This document shows, piece by piece, positions 18,743 to 31,460 of a stretch of 64,000 bases of DNA. The position numbers and the translations under genes are program-made. Position 1 is the first letter of the stretch, and the number at the start of each line of letters is the position of its first letter. The stretch lies in contig CAMGYJ010000004.1 in NCBI GenBank assembly GCA_946122785.1, forward strand, positions 15,460,150-15,524,149, written 5' to 3'. The stretch is from Linum tenue. Taxonomy: Eukaryota > Streptophyta > Magnoliopsida > Malpighiales > Linaceae. The notes beneath the pieces were generated by a model. That model was not told where the DNA came from, made no database searches, and saw only the letters and a list, made by a program, of their open reading frames with translations.

Positions 18743-21535
18743 TCACATTGATGCAATAATCTCATGTTCATAGCCATTGTCAGCCACTTTAACATCAATG
18801 TTATGCTTTAGTGGTCGTTCGATGCTCGATCCAATCATAATCACATGTTTCCCAGTCACCAATTTCCTCTTCCCATCACCATCAGTAACACTTAGCCTCT
18901 CGCACCCGTTTATCCCAACACTCACATTCCTTGAATTCCCTTTCTCCACCTCCACTGTTGTGAACCCAATCAGCTCCTTGTTTGGCTCCCCTGCCACCAC
19001 TTCTGAGTTTGGTGGCTTCCAAAAAACCAAAACCACATGGTCACCAACCATGGTCCCTATGTTTCTAACCTCCAACACGATCTTGATTTGCAGCTTGTCG
19101 CAATTTTTTATCATCGAGACATCAATTGCTTGCCCATCTTGTTGGTGGACATTGGTGACCTCTAGCCCCAAAGGGGAATTCAACTGGACAACGAGTGTTG
19201 AAGGGATAGAGACGATGGACTTTGTGAAAGTTGAGTAGCTGAGACCATGCCCGAACTCGTATATTGGTTTCCCAGTGTAGAACCTGTAGGTTCTTCCAGG
19301 GAAGTTGGAAGAAGCATTGGCTCTCATTCTCATGTCTGTCATCGAGACCTGCTCTGCATACTCCTTTGGGTACCATGTGAATGGAGACCTTCCGGCTGTC
19401 ACAAAACAAAAACAAAATTGAACCCTAAACTTGAGAAACTTAATTTTTCAAAATTACAAACGGAAGGTCTTTGGAATATTGGAAGCTTTAATTACCAGGA
19501 TTATAGTCTCCGAATATAACTTGAGCAATGGCATCACCTCCAGCCTGTCCCGGATAGCCGACCCATAAAATTGCTTTAATTCGTGTGTCATCCTTAGCAA
19601 ACGTGATATCGATTGGACTACCAGACATGATTGCAAGAACCACAACACCGTTTGTTGCATCAGCAACACTATTGATGAGTTGTTCTTGGTATCCAGGTAG
19701 TATCAAGTTGTCTCGATCTAGACCTTCTCTCTCCATAGACTGGTCGAGTCCCACAATCAGCAGTACAACATCTGCTGTAGCAGCAGCCTTAGTGGCTGCA
19801 GCAATTCCTGTCCTATCAGGGCAGCTAATCGAACCACAACCGGGCTCATAAGTAAGTACTTTTGAGATGTACTTTGCGAGCCCTTCAAGTGGTGTGGTAA
19901 ATTTACATGGCACGCCAGCATAGTTACTTAGCATAGTGGTGGTGACATTTCCATTTGGTCCTATAACCGCAAAATTCTTGATTGTGTCGTTAGACAAAGG
20001 GAGGGCGCCTTTATTCTCCAATAAAACAATCCCTTGCCTAGCGGCACTAAGTGCTAGTTGCTGATGATCATCTGTGCATACATCAGACGGTCCGAGGTTA
20101 CCAAAAAGGAGGGATTTCGGATTGCCGTCAAAGAAACCCAGCCTCATAAGTACCATGTAATTGTAGGTCAACGCTTGGTTTACAGTTGATTCATCTACTT
20201 TGTTTGAGTTAACAGCATTTTCTGTATACTTTGGTAGGAAATCACCACAGTTCATATTTAGGCCTGTACCACAAGAATGACAATGTTTCAAATCAATTGT
20301 TTATGAAATGTGAAATTTTGGCCAAGGGAGAAGCCTACCAACTATTATATTAAAAAGAAGAAGAAGAAGAAATACCAGCTTTCAATGCTAGGGCCACTGC
20401 ATCTTCTGGTGTGGTCGTGTAGTGAATAGTGTTGTAGTAAACCTCAACGGAATCACAGTCTGAAACTATGTACCTATAGAAAAAAAAAATTCATATAAGA
20501 AACCGTAAGCAATTTAACAACAATCGTATTTTCTGGGGAAAAAGGAAGGAACTTTAACGAACCCATTAAGCTTCCATTGGTCTCTCACCAATCCTTGCAG
20601 CAATTCGGGATCAGCACAGGTCGGAATCCCGTTCACTCTATTGTAAGAACACATGACACTGCTAACATGCGCTTCTTCCACACAGCTTCTGAATGGTGGC
20701 TGATACGTATCCTCCAGGTCCTGCTTTGCAACCTGAAATACAAACCACATCATGACCAATTTGTTTCCTCCGTCTCTTAAATTGCGACTATATATATAAG
20801 TCGGTAGTTCTCATGAATTGAATGTACCTTAGCATCAAAGTGAAACCGGTCGATGCCTTTCCAGTTATCAAGATCATAAGCAGTATAGTGCTTGCAGCAA
20901 CTTGAAACCTTAAGCCTACTATTATGACCGCCAGTGATCACCCCTTCTCCAGTGTCCTGCAATCCCTTTACATAATTCACACCATACCTTGAAACCAGCA
21001 GAGGATCCTCCCCCGGTGTCTCCTGACCGCGGCCCCATCTGGGGTCACGAAACACATTCACATTAGGACTCCAAAATGTGAGACCTGCTTGACCCACATT
21101 GTGCATGGCTCGAGCCTCAGTAGACACCACCTCCCCCATCTTTAGCCACAGTGTCTCGTTGAAAGTAGCAGCACACAGTATCACAGCAGGGAAGCTGGTT
21201 GCTCCTGGCACTGTGGCATTGAATTTCACACCGTACCCTACGTCTGAGACACCGTGTAGAGCTTCCGACCACCACTCGTACTGCGGAATCCCAAGCCTGG
21301 AGACACCTGCTGCATGGTTTCCAAGCTGTTGTACTTTCTCTTGTAAAGTGAGCCGGGAGATTAGATCATCCACCCTCTCCTCGTACGACAAGGATGTGTC
21401 GCAGAATATCAATTGTGCGGTTTCAGGATTTGTTTTGTCGCAGGCATAGTTCTGAGGGGTGACTGGTGGAAGGAATATCAGGGTAAGTACTGAAATGAGT
21501 GATGCTGTAAGCAGAGCAAGTTTAACTAACTCCAT
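18743..21535 (-). CDS. BXL: GH3 beta-D-xylosidase / alpha-L-arabinofuranosidase (BXL family), 798 aa
   Basis: Five exons join in frame: 20828-21535, 20563-20732, 20376-20473, 19496-20263, 18743-19395, all with GT-AG introns; total 2397 nt. A signal peptide (residues 1 to about 28, [20 protein letters not shown]) directs the enzyme to the apoplast. The GH3 N-terminal domain has [30 protein letters not shown] and the nucleophile region YIVSDCDSV, with Asp at about residue 298. The GH3 C-terminal domain contains [13 protein letters not shown], and a fibronectin-III-like end has [12 protein letters not shown]. Length is normal (770-800 aa). Plant BXLs remove xylose and arabinose from xylan and arabinan during wall remodelling and vascular or seed-coat development. 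The precise subclass (BXL1, 3 or 4) is not settled. Confidence 0.96.
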
Positions 21536-22711
21536 CGGCTGTTTCGATTTTTTTTTTCTTTCCTCCTTAATTGAGGTGTGATGGGAGATTGTCTACTCAG
21601 TGGTTTAGACTTTATATATGGAGTTGGAGTTGGACCTGAAAAAATGGCGCACAAGTACTGGTGGGTCTTTGCTTGGGATCAAAGGCTGCGTGGAGAGAAA
21701 GGACAACAATAATTTCTCTGCTAGATAGTTTGAGAATGCTTGAACATAACAAAAATGAACCAAGCAACCGTTTATATCAATCCATTTGGAAAACTATGTA
21801 TCGCACTGAAACCCCTAGTGTTTCCCTTGTGGATGCTATTTCATGATGAACCTTCAAATAAGCATGTCGTTATACGCATCTATCCGCCTGAAAATTATGA
21901 GTAAACGCTTCTCTTTTGCAGAATTTTTTTCTTTCGTTTTATTAACTTTTTACTTAAGCGTTGCTGTACTGTCTTTTTAAGCATGCAAGCAGTTTCCCAT
22001 TTTTCTTTCGTTTGATTAACTTTACTTTTAACTCCTCTTGCTTGAATACATTGCATTTTCTTTTCCCTTATTGCATTCTTTTCCGCAAGTTAAAAAGAGA
22101 TTGTACTTTTTAGGCAAAGGGAGAGACCAAACATTTGAAGGGTGACTTGGAAGCAAATGCAACCAGCAAGTAATTCTAAAACTAGAATACTTTGCCTTTC
22201 CATCTTCACCTGGTCCATACTACCATTTCAGTGTCTCCTTCACTAGAACCTCAAATCGGGTTGGTGTCATGGAATGGGGAGGCTAAAATCTACCACCCAT
22301 AGTTTTGGTGAGTGATGAAAAAGTGACAGACACCCACCTATTTGTAGAGAAGTCCGCTCATTGCGATTCGTGTTAAGGGAGCGATGTGAAAGGTTACATG
22401 TGATTGTAAGATGGAATAAACTAATACCTAAGGAACACAAATTCAAAATACCCGAGGCTTAACTCTCATTTGATGAAATAAGTAACAGGTGATAAAATCA
22501 ATCATAGTAAGAGATTCCACGAATAGTAACATCTATGACGCTGAATAAGAATTGAGAAAACACATTTTAGAATAAATTGAAGCAAACAATAAATATGGAC
22601 TCGCTGGCCAATGAATAGGTATGGATTGGGGAACAACAAACAAAAAGTAAACTTGAAATCTTTTTTGGTTGTGAAACTTGATTTGAATTATTGAGACTTT
22701 ATTACTGTGAT
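21536..22711. other. BXL promoter side, no gene
   Basis: On the minus strand TATATAAA lies at about 21611-21618, roughly 80 bp upstream of the BXL ATG, a likely TATA box. The rest is AT-rich and without recognised features. Confidence 0.45.
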
Positions 22712-22888
22712 TAGGGCTGGAAGTTTGATACCGGTATTTGAGATATACCGAATACCATACCGAATTTTTCAATATTTGATATTACCGAATAGATGTATTT
22801 TATTATAGGATTGGGATTGGGATTCAAATGCGAGTGTTATTCAATATTAGTAATTACGGGATTGAGATCAATATTATACCGAATTGGA

Positions 22889-23777
22889 CAAACCGCCACC
22901 CCATCAAGCGGTTTGGTCCAATTTTTTTTTTTTCGATCAACTCCTAACTTCGGTCGAAACTTCAAACGAACGTAACTTTGCACTCGGGTATCCGATCGTA
23001 TCGATTTTTTTTTCATTTCGCATAACTTTTCAAGATCTACAACTTTTAAAAGGATGAAATTTTCAAAATAGGAACAATTTGTGGATATACGGGACCTTGG
23101 GAATAACTTTACCTTTACTTTTCACAAATCCATGTACATTTTGAAATTATGATTATATTAAAAGTTGTAGATCTTGAAAAGTTATACGGAATCAAAAAAC
23201 AATTCATGACATTCGGATTTTGGAGCACAAAGTTATGGCTGCCCAAAGTTTGACGAAATAAAAAAAATGCTCGTTCAGGATGGCAAATGACGTTTTTTCG
23301 AGACGAAGGCGGGACCCAGCGGTTTGCGGCTTGCAAGATCTCAAAAAGTTATTCAGATTCAAAAAATGGAGGCCGCAAACTTTTTGAGATCTTGCAAGCC
23401 GCAAACCGCCGGGTCTCGCCTTTCGTCAAACTTTAGGCGGCCATAACTTTGTGCTCCGCATGTTATGAATTTTTTTTTTATTCCGCATATCTTTTCAAGA
23501 TCTACAACTTTTAATATAATCATAATTTCAAAATGATATGGATTTCTGAAAAGTAAAGGTAAAGTTATTCTCAAGGTCCCGTATATCCACAAATAGTTCA
23601 TGTTTTGAAAATTTTATCCTAGTAAAAGTTGTAGATCTTGAAAAGTTATGTGAAATGAAAAAAAATCGCTACGATCGGATACCCGAGTGCAAAGTTACGT
23701 TCGTTTGAAGTTTCGGCCGAAGTTAGGAGTTGATCGAAAAAAAATGGACCAAACCGCTGGGTGGGGTGGCGGTTTTG
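22889..23777. repeat. Giant imperfect palindrome (arms about 400-460 bp, loop about 27 bp)
   Basis: Left arm 22889-23350, loop 23351-23377, right arm 23378-23777. Arms are roughly 93% similar by eye; the left has about 50 extra bases near 23255-23305. Each arm also contains its own shorter inverted repeat around AAGATCTACAACTTTTAA / TTAAAAGTTGTAGATCTT. No significant ORF. A transcript would fold into a long double-stranded RNA. Confidence 0.9.
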
Positions 23778-23910
23778 GGCCAAACCGCCACCCCACCCAG
23801 CGGTTTGGTCGATTGTTTTTTATAACCGCCCCCTAGGCCCGCGGTTTGCATAGAAAACCGCGCCCCGACAAGCGGTTTTCGTGTAAACCGCAGGGTGGGG
23901 TGGCAGTTTT
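23745..23910. repeat. Cluster of AAACCGC / GCGGTTT modules
   Basis: The words AAACCGC and GCGGTTT occur about nine times here in alternating orientation, with spacers such as CACCCCACCCA and TGGGTGGGGTG, and four more times in the hairpin (22889, 22908, 23321, 23402). They form small nested palindromes at the outer edge of the giant hairpin. Confidence 0.8.
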
Positions 23911-24226
23911 TGGAAAAGGTGGTATTTTTGGAATTTTTTGGGGTTGGGTGGTATTTTTGGAATTTTTTTTAAACAGTGGTACTTTTGAATTTTTTCCACT
24001 CACTTTTTCCACCCCTCTGCTATCAAGTCTCAACCATCAAAATGCAAAATTAATTATAATTCCCACTACCTACGTTTGTCCTCCCTATAATTTGAGACCC
24101 AAATGAAGCCCATCACTTCTCTTTGACAAGCATACTTGGCCCATAACTACTTTCACCTCTCACTAAAAAAACCTAGCTCCAACTACAACATCCCGATCGA
24201 CGGCCAATCATAACCGCCGAACAGGT

Positions 24227-25400
24227 GTAGCATAATAATTTATCGTACTATGAGTATCTATGCTTACCCTACTTTGATTTAGGGTTCGTTATCTAGCCAA
24301 CCTAGGATAGTTATTAATAAAACTAAACTAACCACTAACCTAGTTATTTACAAGGTTTGGAGCTCTCTTGGGTTTGAATCCCCCTAGTTCCATCAATTGG
24401 AACGATGTTGAGTACTATCCTAGCTCATTTGTCTCAATTACTCTACCGTTAGGAGATGGGTGAATCGATGAATGGGGTGTGCTCTATTCAACCTAAGGAA
24501 ACCCTATATCGTAGGAGATTGATGGAATAGACTCCCTCGGGGATCACCCAGACGATATAGGATGAGGAGTGACCCAAAGACGCCAATAATGGGCTCTAAG
24601 GGGATTTCTCCCTCCTAGATCAAAAGCTCAAAACCTGAAAATGGAAACCCAACTCATGAAATTCATGAAAACATCCATCAATTAAGTAAAATCATCAATC
24701 AAACATGGAATTTCTCACATACATCAACATCAAACCAAAATCTAGACCTAGGGTTCTTAAACCCAAAAGAAGAGGGTGAGATTCTAGAGAGAGAAGAGAG
24801 ATTATACAAATTGCAGCCCAAGATCTTCTTCTTCTAGGCTTGGTTCCTTACTTCCAATCTTGAACAATGCCTTCAATTAAGCTCCAAGATCACTCAAGAA
24901 CTCTCTCTCCCTATAACTCCCCTTTAGTGTTTTTGGTCGAAACCCTAGAGAAAGAGACTAATTCCTCTCCCAAAAACCAGCTACCCCTTTTCTTCCTTCT
25001 GCTGCTCACTTTTATACCCAGATCGCGAAGGCTGTTCACGGTCTAAGTTCACGGCCGCGAACTCAAAGCCTAGACCGTGATCTCGGCCAGAAACGCGCCG
25101 TCTCATTATAACACTTCACAGCCTGGAGCTAAAGTTCACGGTCCCGTGACCGTGAAGTGACAGGACTCTAGTGAGATGGGAAAACAGTTTGGATCCTCCA
25201 CACTTCACGGTCACGTTTTTTCACTTTTTCGATCTTTTCAACCTCCAATCGACCCGAAACTTGTCCTCGACCTTCCCACATGTGCTAGGACCTGAAATGT
25301 AACAAAACAAGCACAACCTATAGCATAAAATAGGTCGAGAGACGGTGATCTACTAAGCAAAACGAACAAGAAATGATGGGTAAAATATATACATTTGGAC
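24227..25400. mobile_element. Possible degenerate solo LTR, Athila-like
   Basis: The segment has the style of the nested Athila LTR read in the same orientation: a start near TGTAGCATAATAATT, GTTATCTAGCC, a Gly-poor leader with repeated CCTAGGGTT, a block of GTTCACGGTC / CCGTGAAC palindromic words where Athila has ACCCGGTCGGGT words, then GGACCTGAAATGTAACA versus Athila GGTCCTGAAATATGACA. No partner LTR or target duplication was found. Family placement is by analogy. Confidence 0.4.
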
Positions 25401-26636
25401 CCTAATCGCTCACTTAAAAAACCCTAGCTCACTCCTCTAATATGTCTCACTCCAAACTCTAGAGCCGCTCATTCTTCTTGCTTCGTAATCTGGAAAAGAA
25501 ATGACTTTACTTTGTTCGATTCATGTACAGCTACACTTTTGTTTCTAGCTACTTCATTCATGTAATTAATTAACCAACTCCTATTTTTGTTCACGTTTAT
25601 CCCCCTATTTGGAATCACCTATGGGCTCATGATACATTGCATAATCATGAGTTATGCACCCATTAAAAACTAAATCTGTACTCTTCATTTAGAAAATCCA
25701 GATTTAAGTGTGGAGAATTAAAGACATTTTTATTTTTCCTTGTTTTTTTAATCAGGTCATATCTTTTTTGTTTTAACTCGAATTTCAATTTTTTTTACAC
25801 AGATGGAACGAGTTCGTTATGCTCTACAAAATGAGATCCATTTTCAATATTTTTTTAGAATTTTTTTTGTGCCTCTCGGTACCAACTGCATACCATATGG
25901 TATCTTCTTTGTTTTTAATTCGTTTTCGAAAATTTTGCACAGAAGGAACGAGTTCATCATGATCTATTGGATCTATAAATTTCTGGGTGAACAAAATACA
26001 GGACCAAAAAATACCACACAATACCACTCTGGTACAGGGTGGTATCTTGTGGAACACAATGTTAAAAGTCGTAAATGACAGTTAATATACTTCTACTATC
26101 ATGTATTCAACCATCCTGCAGTCTTGGTTTGTTCATGCCATAATTATGCTCTTATTTCATTACCAGTCGATACCATATGGTATAGACTGGTAAAAAATGA
26201 CTATTTTTTGTTACAAAAATATATCAAAGTGGATATCATTTTGAAGAGCACAATTAATCTGATCTAATTGTGCAAAAAAAATTAAATTCAAACCTAAAAC
26301 GAGTGAGAAATTGTCCGTTAAAGATTAGGGAGGAATTAATGGCTTTTCATGAGAGAGAAGGGGCGCTGATGTGGCGGATTCTGATTGGGTTATGCATAGT
26401 TATTGACCACAAGGTTATTAACCGGATCTGCTCCCTCACCTATGCCCTAATGGTGTATTGGGGTTGAGAATAAAATGTACGTTCATAAAAATGAAGGAAA
26501 TAAAATGGCATTTGGTATATATTGATACCGAATCCAAATATATGGGATTGGGATACTGAAATTGGGATTGATTTTATGATGTAATTCGATATTCGGTATT
26601 GGGATAACGATACCGTATCGATTTCCCCCCCCCCCA

Positions 26637-26998
26637 ACTGTGATTCTCTTGTTCTTTGATGAGTACTACTATCTTGACTCCATTCTTCCACCTTGCGGGT
26701 GTCCTCGGATCTAGCAAATCGCTAAAGAGATAAATATAGGGGCAAAACCAAATACGAACAATGAAGTCATAAAAATTTAACGAAATGAGAGAAAAATGAA
26801 GGAAGAACGTAGCATCTAGTGTCGTTTGTTTATAAGACACTTATGTTCTTTGATGGAGAATAAGAAAAAATTTAGTCTTCATATTCAAACTCGATCGAAA
26901 AAGAGATAAATAATGCGGCAAAATCAAATACGATAAAATATGTCAATTTAGGATAGCAAACAAAATGATAAAGGAAAAGAAAATTACTAAATGGTTCT
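26637..26998. repeat. Diverged duplication left of Tat-2
   Basis: A block with AAAGAGATAAATA and GGGGCAAAACCAAATACGA at about 26722 recurs in altered form at about 26897 (AAAGAGATAAATAATGCGGC). No gene. Tat-2 inserts at the right end (target gttct). Confidence 0.6.
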
Positions 26999-27517
26999 TG
27001 TTGGGGGTGTTACAAAGAGAGGCCCAAGTGAAAGTCCAAGGCGACCCAATGAGGAGGAGGGTTACTCGATTGCCCTAGCCCAAGGGTTGGCCCGCGAGGC
27101 CAAGCCCAAGTATGATGAGGGAAGCTAGGAGACAAGACTCGGAAGACTCCAAGGGAGTATGGTCTGGGCGCCTTGCATCTGTAAGAAGCCTGACATGTTG
27201 ATCGGGGCGCCCAGCCTGACAGAAGTACGGAGCATTAAAAGCGATGCTGACGTGGAGCTGGGTGGAAGAAGCCCGGTCCAGGGTTGGGTGAGTATAAATA
27301 GAGTCGGTAGGTAGCATTTATGCAGGTTGGATTCTCTCACTAAATACTTGAGCATGGCACTTCTCTCTCTAAGACTCGAACTGACTTGATCGTTGGAGGA
27401 CTAACGGGCCCAGACGCCCTCCTCAGTGCGCGTTTATGCAAGGTCAGGCGCCGAGAACTCGTTGCGCGGGAATACAGCTGGTGGGGAATGGGATTTCAAA
27501 GTATCCGGGCACAAACA
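26999..27517 (+). repeat. 5' LTR of Tat-2
   Basis: 519 bp, TGTTGGGGG...GCACAAACA, with TATAAATA at 27293-27300. Confidence 0.93.
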
Positions 27518-27560
27518 ATTAGCGCGCCAGATAGGGGGGCTACGACCGGGAGCTGCGAGT

Positions 27561-28860
27561 ATGGAGGCACCAACGAGTGGTGAAGAGGAACAATTCACGG
27601 GGAATCCCTCCGGGGGATCAAGAGAGAGGACGCCCGAAGCCGTAGAGGAGGCGGGAAGCGAGTCTAGGTTCCCAAGTTTAGAGGGCGTCTCGATCACCAA
27701 GAGGGATATGTTTAGGATTATCGGAGACCAGGATGAGGCAATCGAGATTCTAAAGTGGGAGGTCGAGGCGCTGAAGAAAGGAGAGGGAATGGTGCGTAGT
27801 CCGAATTCAAGGAAAAGGGAAAGAATCGCGGAGACGGAAGGGGAGTCTGGACAAACACGTCGCCTCGCATCCATGTGGCGCCCAAATGATCATGCAAACT
27901 TGGATATCGAGGGAGCAATGGGTGAGCGCCAGTGCGCCTGCGCCGACACTGCCCAGTGAGACATCCCTTGGCAAGGAACGTGTTGATGGAGCCGGCCGGA
28001 ACCAGCATACCACCACTCCCCGTCTATGATGCAACGGCGGATCCCGATGACCGCTTGAACGGCTACTTCACAAAGATGCAGCTCTACAACAGCTCCGATG
28101 CCACCTTGTGCAAGGTATTCCCGTCGACCTTAGCGGGTGTGGTGTTGGATTGGTACCACCAAATTGAGGAGGGGCGTATAGAGTGCTTTGAGCAATTTGA
28201 GACGATGTTCTTGGCAAAGTTTCTAACAGGAAACGTCGCTCCCTGACCATAGGCGCCCTCTTCAAAATTAAACAAAAGGAGGGTGAAGTCTTGAGCGAGT
28301 TCTACGAGAGTGGCTCTCGGTAGCCTTGGCGGTAAAGGATGCCCAACCTTCGGTGTTGGGATGTTGCGTGAATGAATGCACCTCCAATGAAGAACTTTGT
28401 AGGGTGTTGGCAAAGATAGATGTGGTATCCACGGAAGACTTGGACCGTAGGGTGCAAAAGGTAATTATGTTGGAAGAAACCTTGGCAGCAAAAAGAGCGG
28501 ATAGGCGCCAAACAAGAGGAGACGAGGACGAGAATTCACGGAGATAGGCGCCTCCCCTGGGGCCAGTGCATACTCCCGCAAGTTATGCGCCTGGAAGAAG
28601 GGTGGACATCGGGCGCCTCCAGCTGCGAGGGGCGGGCTCCTTCGCGGAATTTAACGATACGCTCAAGAACGTGCTCCAGTATATCAAAGAGAAGGGATAT
28701 AATGTCCGGTGGCCAGGACCAATGAGAGGGCAACCCAATGAGTGGAATATGGATCGGAACTGCGACTTCCACCGGGAGAGAGAGCACCATACCGCCGATT
28801 GCTATCAACTGAAGACGGAGCTACAGGGCTTGGTGGACAGAGGAATGCTCAACGATTTCG
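27561..28860 (+). pseudogene. Tat-2 gag, broken
   Basis: ATG at 27561. Frame changes near 27930 and 28240 and a TAG at 28545-28547 interrupt it. Landmarks are KMQLYNSSDATLCKVFPST, VVLDWYHQIEEGRIECFEQF and, later, CDFHREREHHTADC, close to Tat-1. Roughly 70% amino-acid agreement with Tat-1 by eye, so the two are relatives, not recent copies. Confidence 0.88.
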
Positions 28861-29760
28861 TCAGAAAACCCGAGGAAAAGACGCATCGCGCTTGTGTTGC
28901 CAAGGCAGAGTTGAAGATGGTAGAGTTGCCCCCACCACCATACGACCTCGACCCAGACAAGGCGCTCGAGCTGGTGCGGCTGACGGTGGAATCCATCACA
29001 GGGTCGATCGACTTAAGGGAATTATTGGAAGCAAACTGTCGTTTAAGGTCAGCTTCAGTGGGCGCCCAGGAGGCAATCAACATCCGCTTCAACCAGACTC
29101 CTGATGAAGCATGTAATCTTCCGTCCATGGACGCGCTGGAGATACAAGGAGTGGTGGTGGGTTGCAAGGTGAAAAGGATGCTCGTTGACATAGGAAGCTC
29201 GATGGACGTGTTGTTTAAAGACACAGTGGCGCAGATACTGTTGTCGCCAGATTTGATTCAACCCTCGAACTCTGTGTTAATTGGATTTTTCGCGAAGCCC
29301 GCAAGCGTGATCGACTGTGTGCGCCTACTTGTAACCCTGGGAGACGAGGAGCAAAAGGTCACTCACGCCATAGACTTTGGAATAGTAGACTGCCCCTCCC
29401 CGTACAACGCAATACTTCGGAGACCCCTTCTGGCTCTATTCAACGGAGTGGCATCCACATGCCATCAGACCCTAAAATTCATCGCCCCTCAAGGAGTGGG
29501 GGTGGCCCGAGGGCAAAGCACCCCACGTTACGCTCGTGTGACGGGAGATAAGCGTCTACGTAAGGACATGAGTGTCAACGTGGTGGACATTACGCCAGAG
29601 GAGGTGCCTCGGGCTGAAGCCGCAAACGAAGATCTTCTGAATCCTTTGGAGGAAGGTCGCCCCGAGAGACAAGTGTGGGTATCGACGCAGGCGCCGTGGA
29701 AATGAGGGAATTATTGGTCGACCTTTTGCGGGAGTTTGGCGAACTCTTCGCTTAGAGCGC
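28861..29760 (+). pseudogene. Tat-2 aspartic protease
   Basis: Continues in the gag frame. The active-site block is MLVDIGSSMDVLF (D-I-G) followed by ILRRPLLALF, where LGRP is usual. A frameshift after codon 29700 and a TAG where Tat-1 has Trp (LFAW) separate it from reverse transcriptase. Confidence 0.85.
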
Positions 29761-30560
29761 TATGGAGATGCCTGGTGTTGTGCCCGAAACGACGATCCAC
29801 AGGCTGGCAGTTGAGGAAGGAAAGAGACTTGTCCAGCAGAAGCGAAGAAATCTGTCACAAGAAAAAGAGGCGGCACTCCGGTTGGAAGTAGACAAATTGC
29901 TTGGAGCTAACCTAGTGGAAGAGGCCACGTACATTACGTGGCTGTTAAACGTGATCTTTTTGCCAAAGTCGTTAAGGGATTGGAGGATGTGCGTTGATAT
30001 CACGAGCCTCAATAGAGAAAGCCCTACTGATGCATACCCGATGCCCCGCATAGACCAGTTGGTGGACGCCACCGCTTATCATGAGATGCTCAGCTTCGTA
30101 GATGAGTTCTTGAGATAACATCAAATCCCCATGGCCGAGGTGGATCGAGCGTAGACGGCTTTTATGACTCCTTTGGGAAACTACTGCTACCGGGTCAAGC
30201 CTTTGGGTTGAAGAATGCGGCCGCCACCAATCAACGCATGGTTAACAATATTTTTCGCGAACAGATCGGACGGAATGTGGAAGCCTATGTGGATGACCCG
30301 ATAGTGAAAAGTTGTAAGCGGAGATACCACTTGGTCGACCTACGGGAAACGTTTGAGACTATGCGAAAACATAGGCTTCGGCTTAACCCACTCAAATGCG
30401 TGTTCGGCGTCGAGGCGAGAAAGTTCTTGGGCTTCATGATCACAAAGCGAGGCATCGAGGCCAACCCAAAATAGGTAGATGTGATTGTCAAACTGGCATC
30501 TCCAAAGAAACCTAAGGAGGTGCAAGGCCTAGCGGGAAGGCTAGCAGCGTTGGGACGCTT
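29761..30560 (+). pseudogene. Tat-2 reverse transcriptase
   Basis: Blocks in order: WRMCVDITSLNRESPTDAYP, then a degenerate FMTP region with stops, then the catalytic AYVDDPIVKS with Y-V-D-D intact, and KCVFGVEARKFLGFMITKRG. Spread over at least three frames, with stops near 30116 and 30472. Not functional. Confidence 0.9.
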
Positions 30561-31460
30561 CATACAAGGTTGGCCGATAAAGCGGCCCCGTTCTTTCGAA
30601 CACTTAAGAAGATAGTGCGTTTCCGTTGGAATGCCGAGTGCAATAAAGCATTTGATAAGCTGAAGCGCCTACTGGCCACACCAACTGTGATGACGAAACC
30701 CAGAGTCGGGGAGACGTTGTACATGTACATCGCCGTCTCTGAAATTTCGGTGAGTGTGGTCTTAATCTTGAGGGCGGCGCCTACGGGAGAAGAGAAGCCG
30801 GTATACTATATCAGCCGAACAATGGTAGCACACGAAAGGCGGTACGCTCCCATTGAGAAGGTTGCGTTGGCGGTCGTCACGGAAGCGACCAAGCTAAGAC
30901 CATATTTCCAGGCGCACTCCATCGTTGTGCTCACCAATATCCCTCTGAAGTCTACGTTGTGATCAATGGACGTGGCGAGGCGCCTCGTCAAATGGGCAGT
31001 TCAATTGAGCGAGTTCGACATATAGTATGCGCCCCGACCAGCTATCAAGGCTCAAGTATTGGCGAACTTCGTCGAGTAAGGAGTGGTGGCGGCAAAAGCG
31101 GACGGCGAGGACAGTTGGCAAGTTCAAGTGGATGGAGTGGCCAGTCGCACCGGGGTCGGGGCAGGAATCATGATCATTAGCCCCACGGGTTGCACTACGT
31201 TTTGCATCGCTGAAAACCAACAATGCTGCTGAGTATGAGGCGGTCATCACTGGTCTCCACATGGCTAGAGAGTTGGTCGCCCAGAAGGTGCAAGTCAAGT
31301 CCGACTCGGCTCTCGTAATCAACCAGCTCAAGGGGGTTTTCGAAGTCAAAGAAGATGCGCTTGAAAGTTATATGAGAAGGGTAAAGGAGATGGGCGCCTA
31401 ATTCAGCGAGGTCATGTTCATGCATATTCCAAGAGAAGAGAACGCCCACGCGGAAGCCTT
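30561..31460 (+). pseudogene. Tat-2 RNase H and second (archaeal-type) RNase H
   Basis: First domain at 30570-30962 (PVYYISRTMVAHERRYAPIE). After a frame change, a second unit at about 31100-31460 has VQVDGVASRTGVGAGI, then NNAAEYEAVITGLHMARELV, KSDSALVINQ and the tail IPREENAHAEALSKLA, the pattern of the extra RNase H acquired by the Tat lineage. Several stops. Confidence 0.85.

Larger units (their letters stand above)
22712..26636. mobile_element. hAT-bounded 3.9-kb unit, non-autonomous
   Basis: The left end TAGGGCTGGAAGTTTGATAC and the right end (complement TGGGGGGGGGGGAAATCGATAC) are imperfect inverted repeats. Subterminal GATACCGGTAT/CCGAATACC words occur at both ends. Exact 8-bp duplications actgtgat lie at 22704-22711 and 26637-26644. 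No hAT transposase frame is visible; the interior holds a giant inverted repeat, a possible solo LTR and AT-rich DNA, with ACCATATGGT palindromes near 25894 and 26170. The right end carries a C run that has probably slipped. Either one large element that gained insertions, or two old insertions whose flanks match by chance; the perfect 8-bp match favours the former. Confidence 0.65.

Noticed and set aside
23745..23910. CRISPR-like array
   Set aside because: Plant nuclear DNA, and the repeated words are short, alternate in orientation and have irregular spacing.
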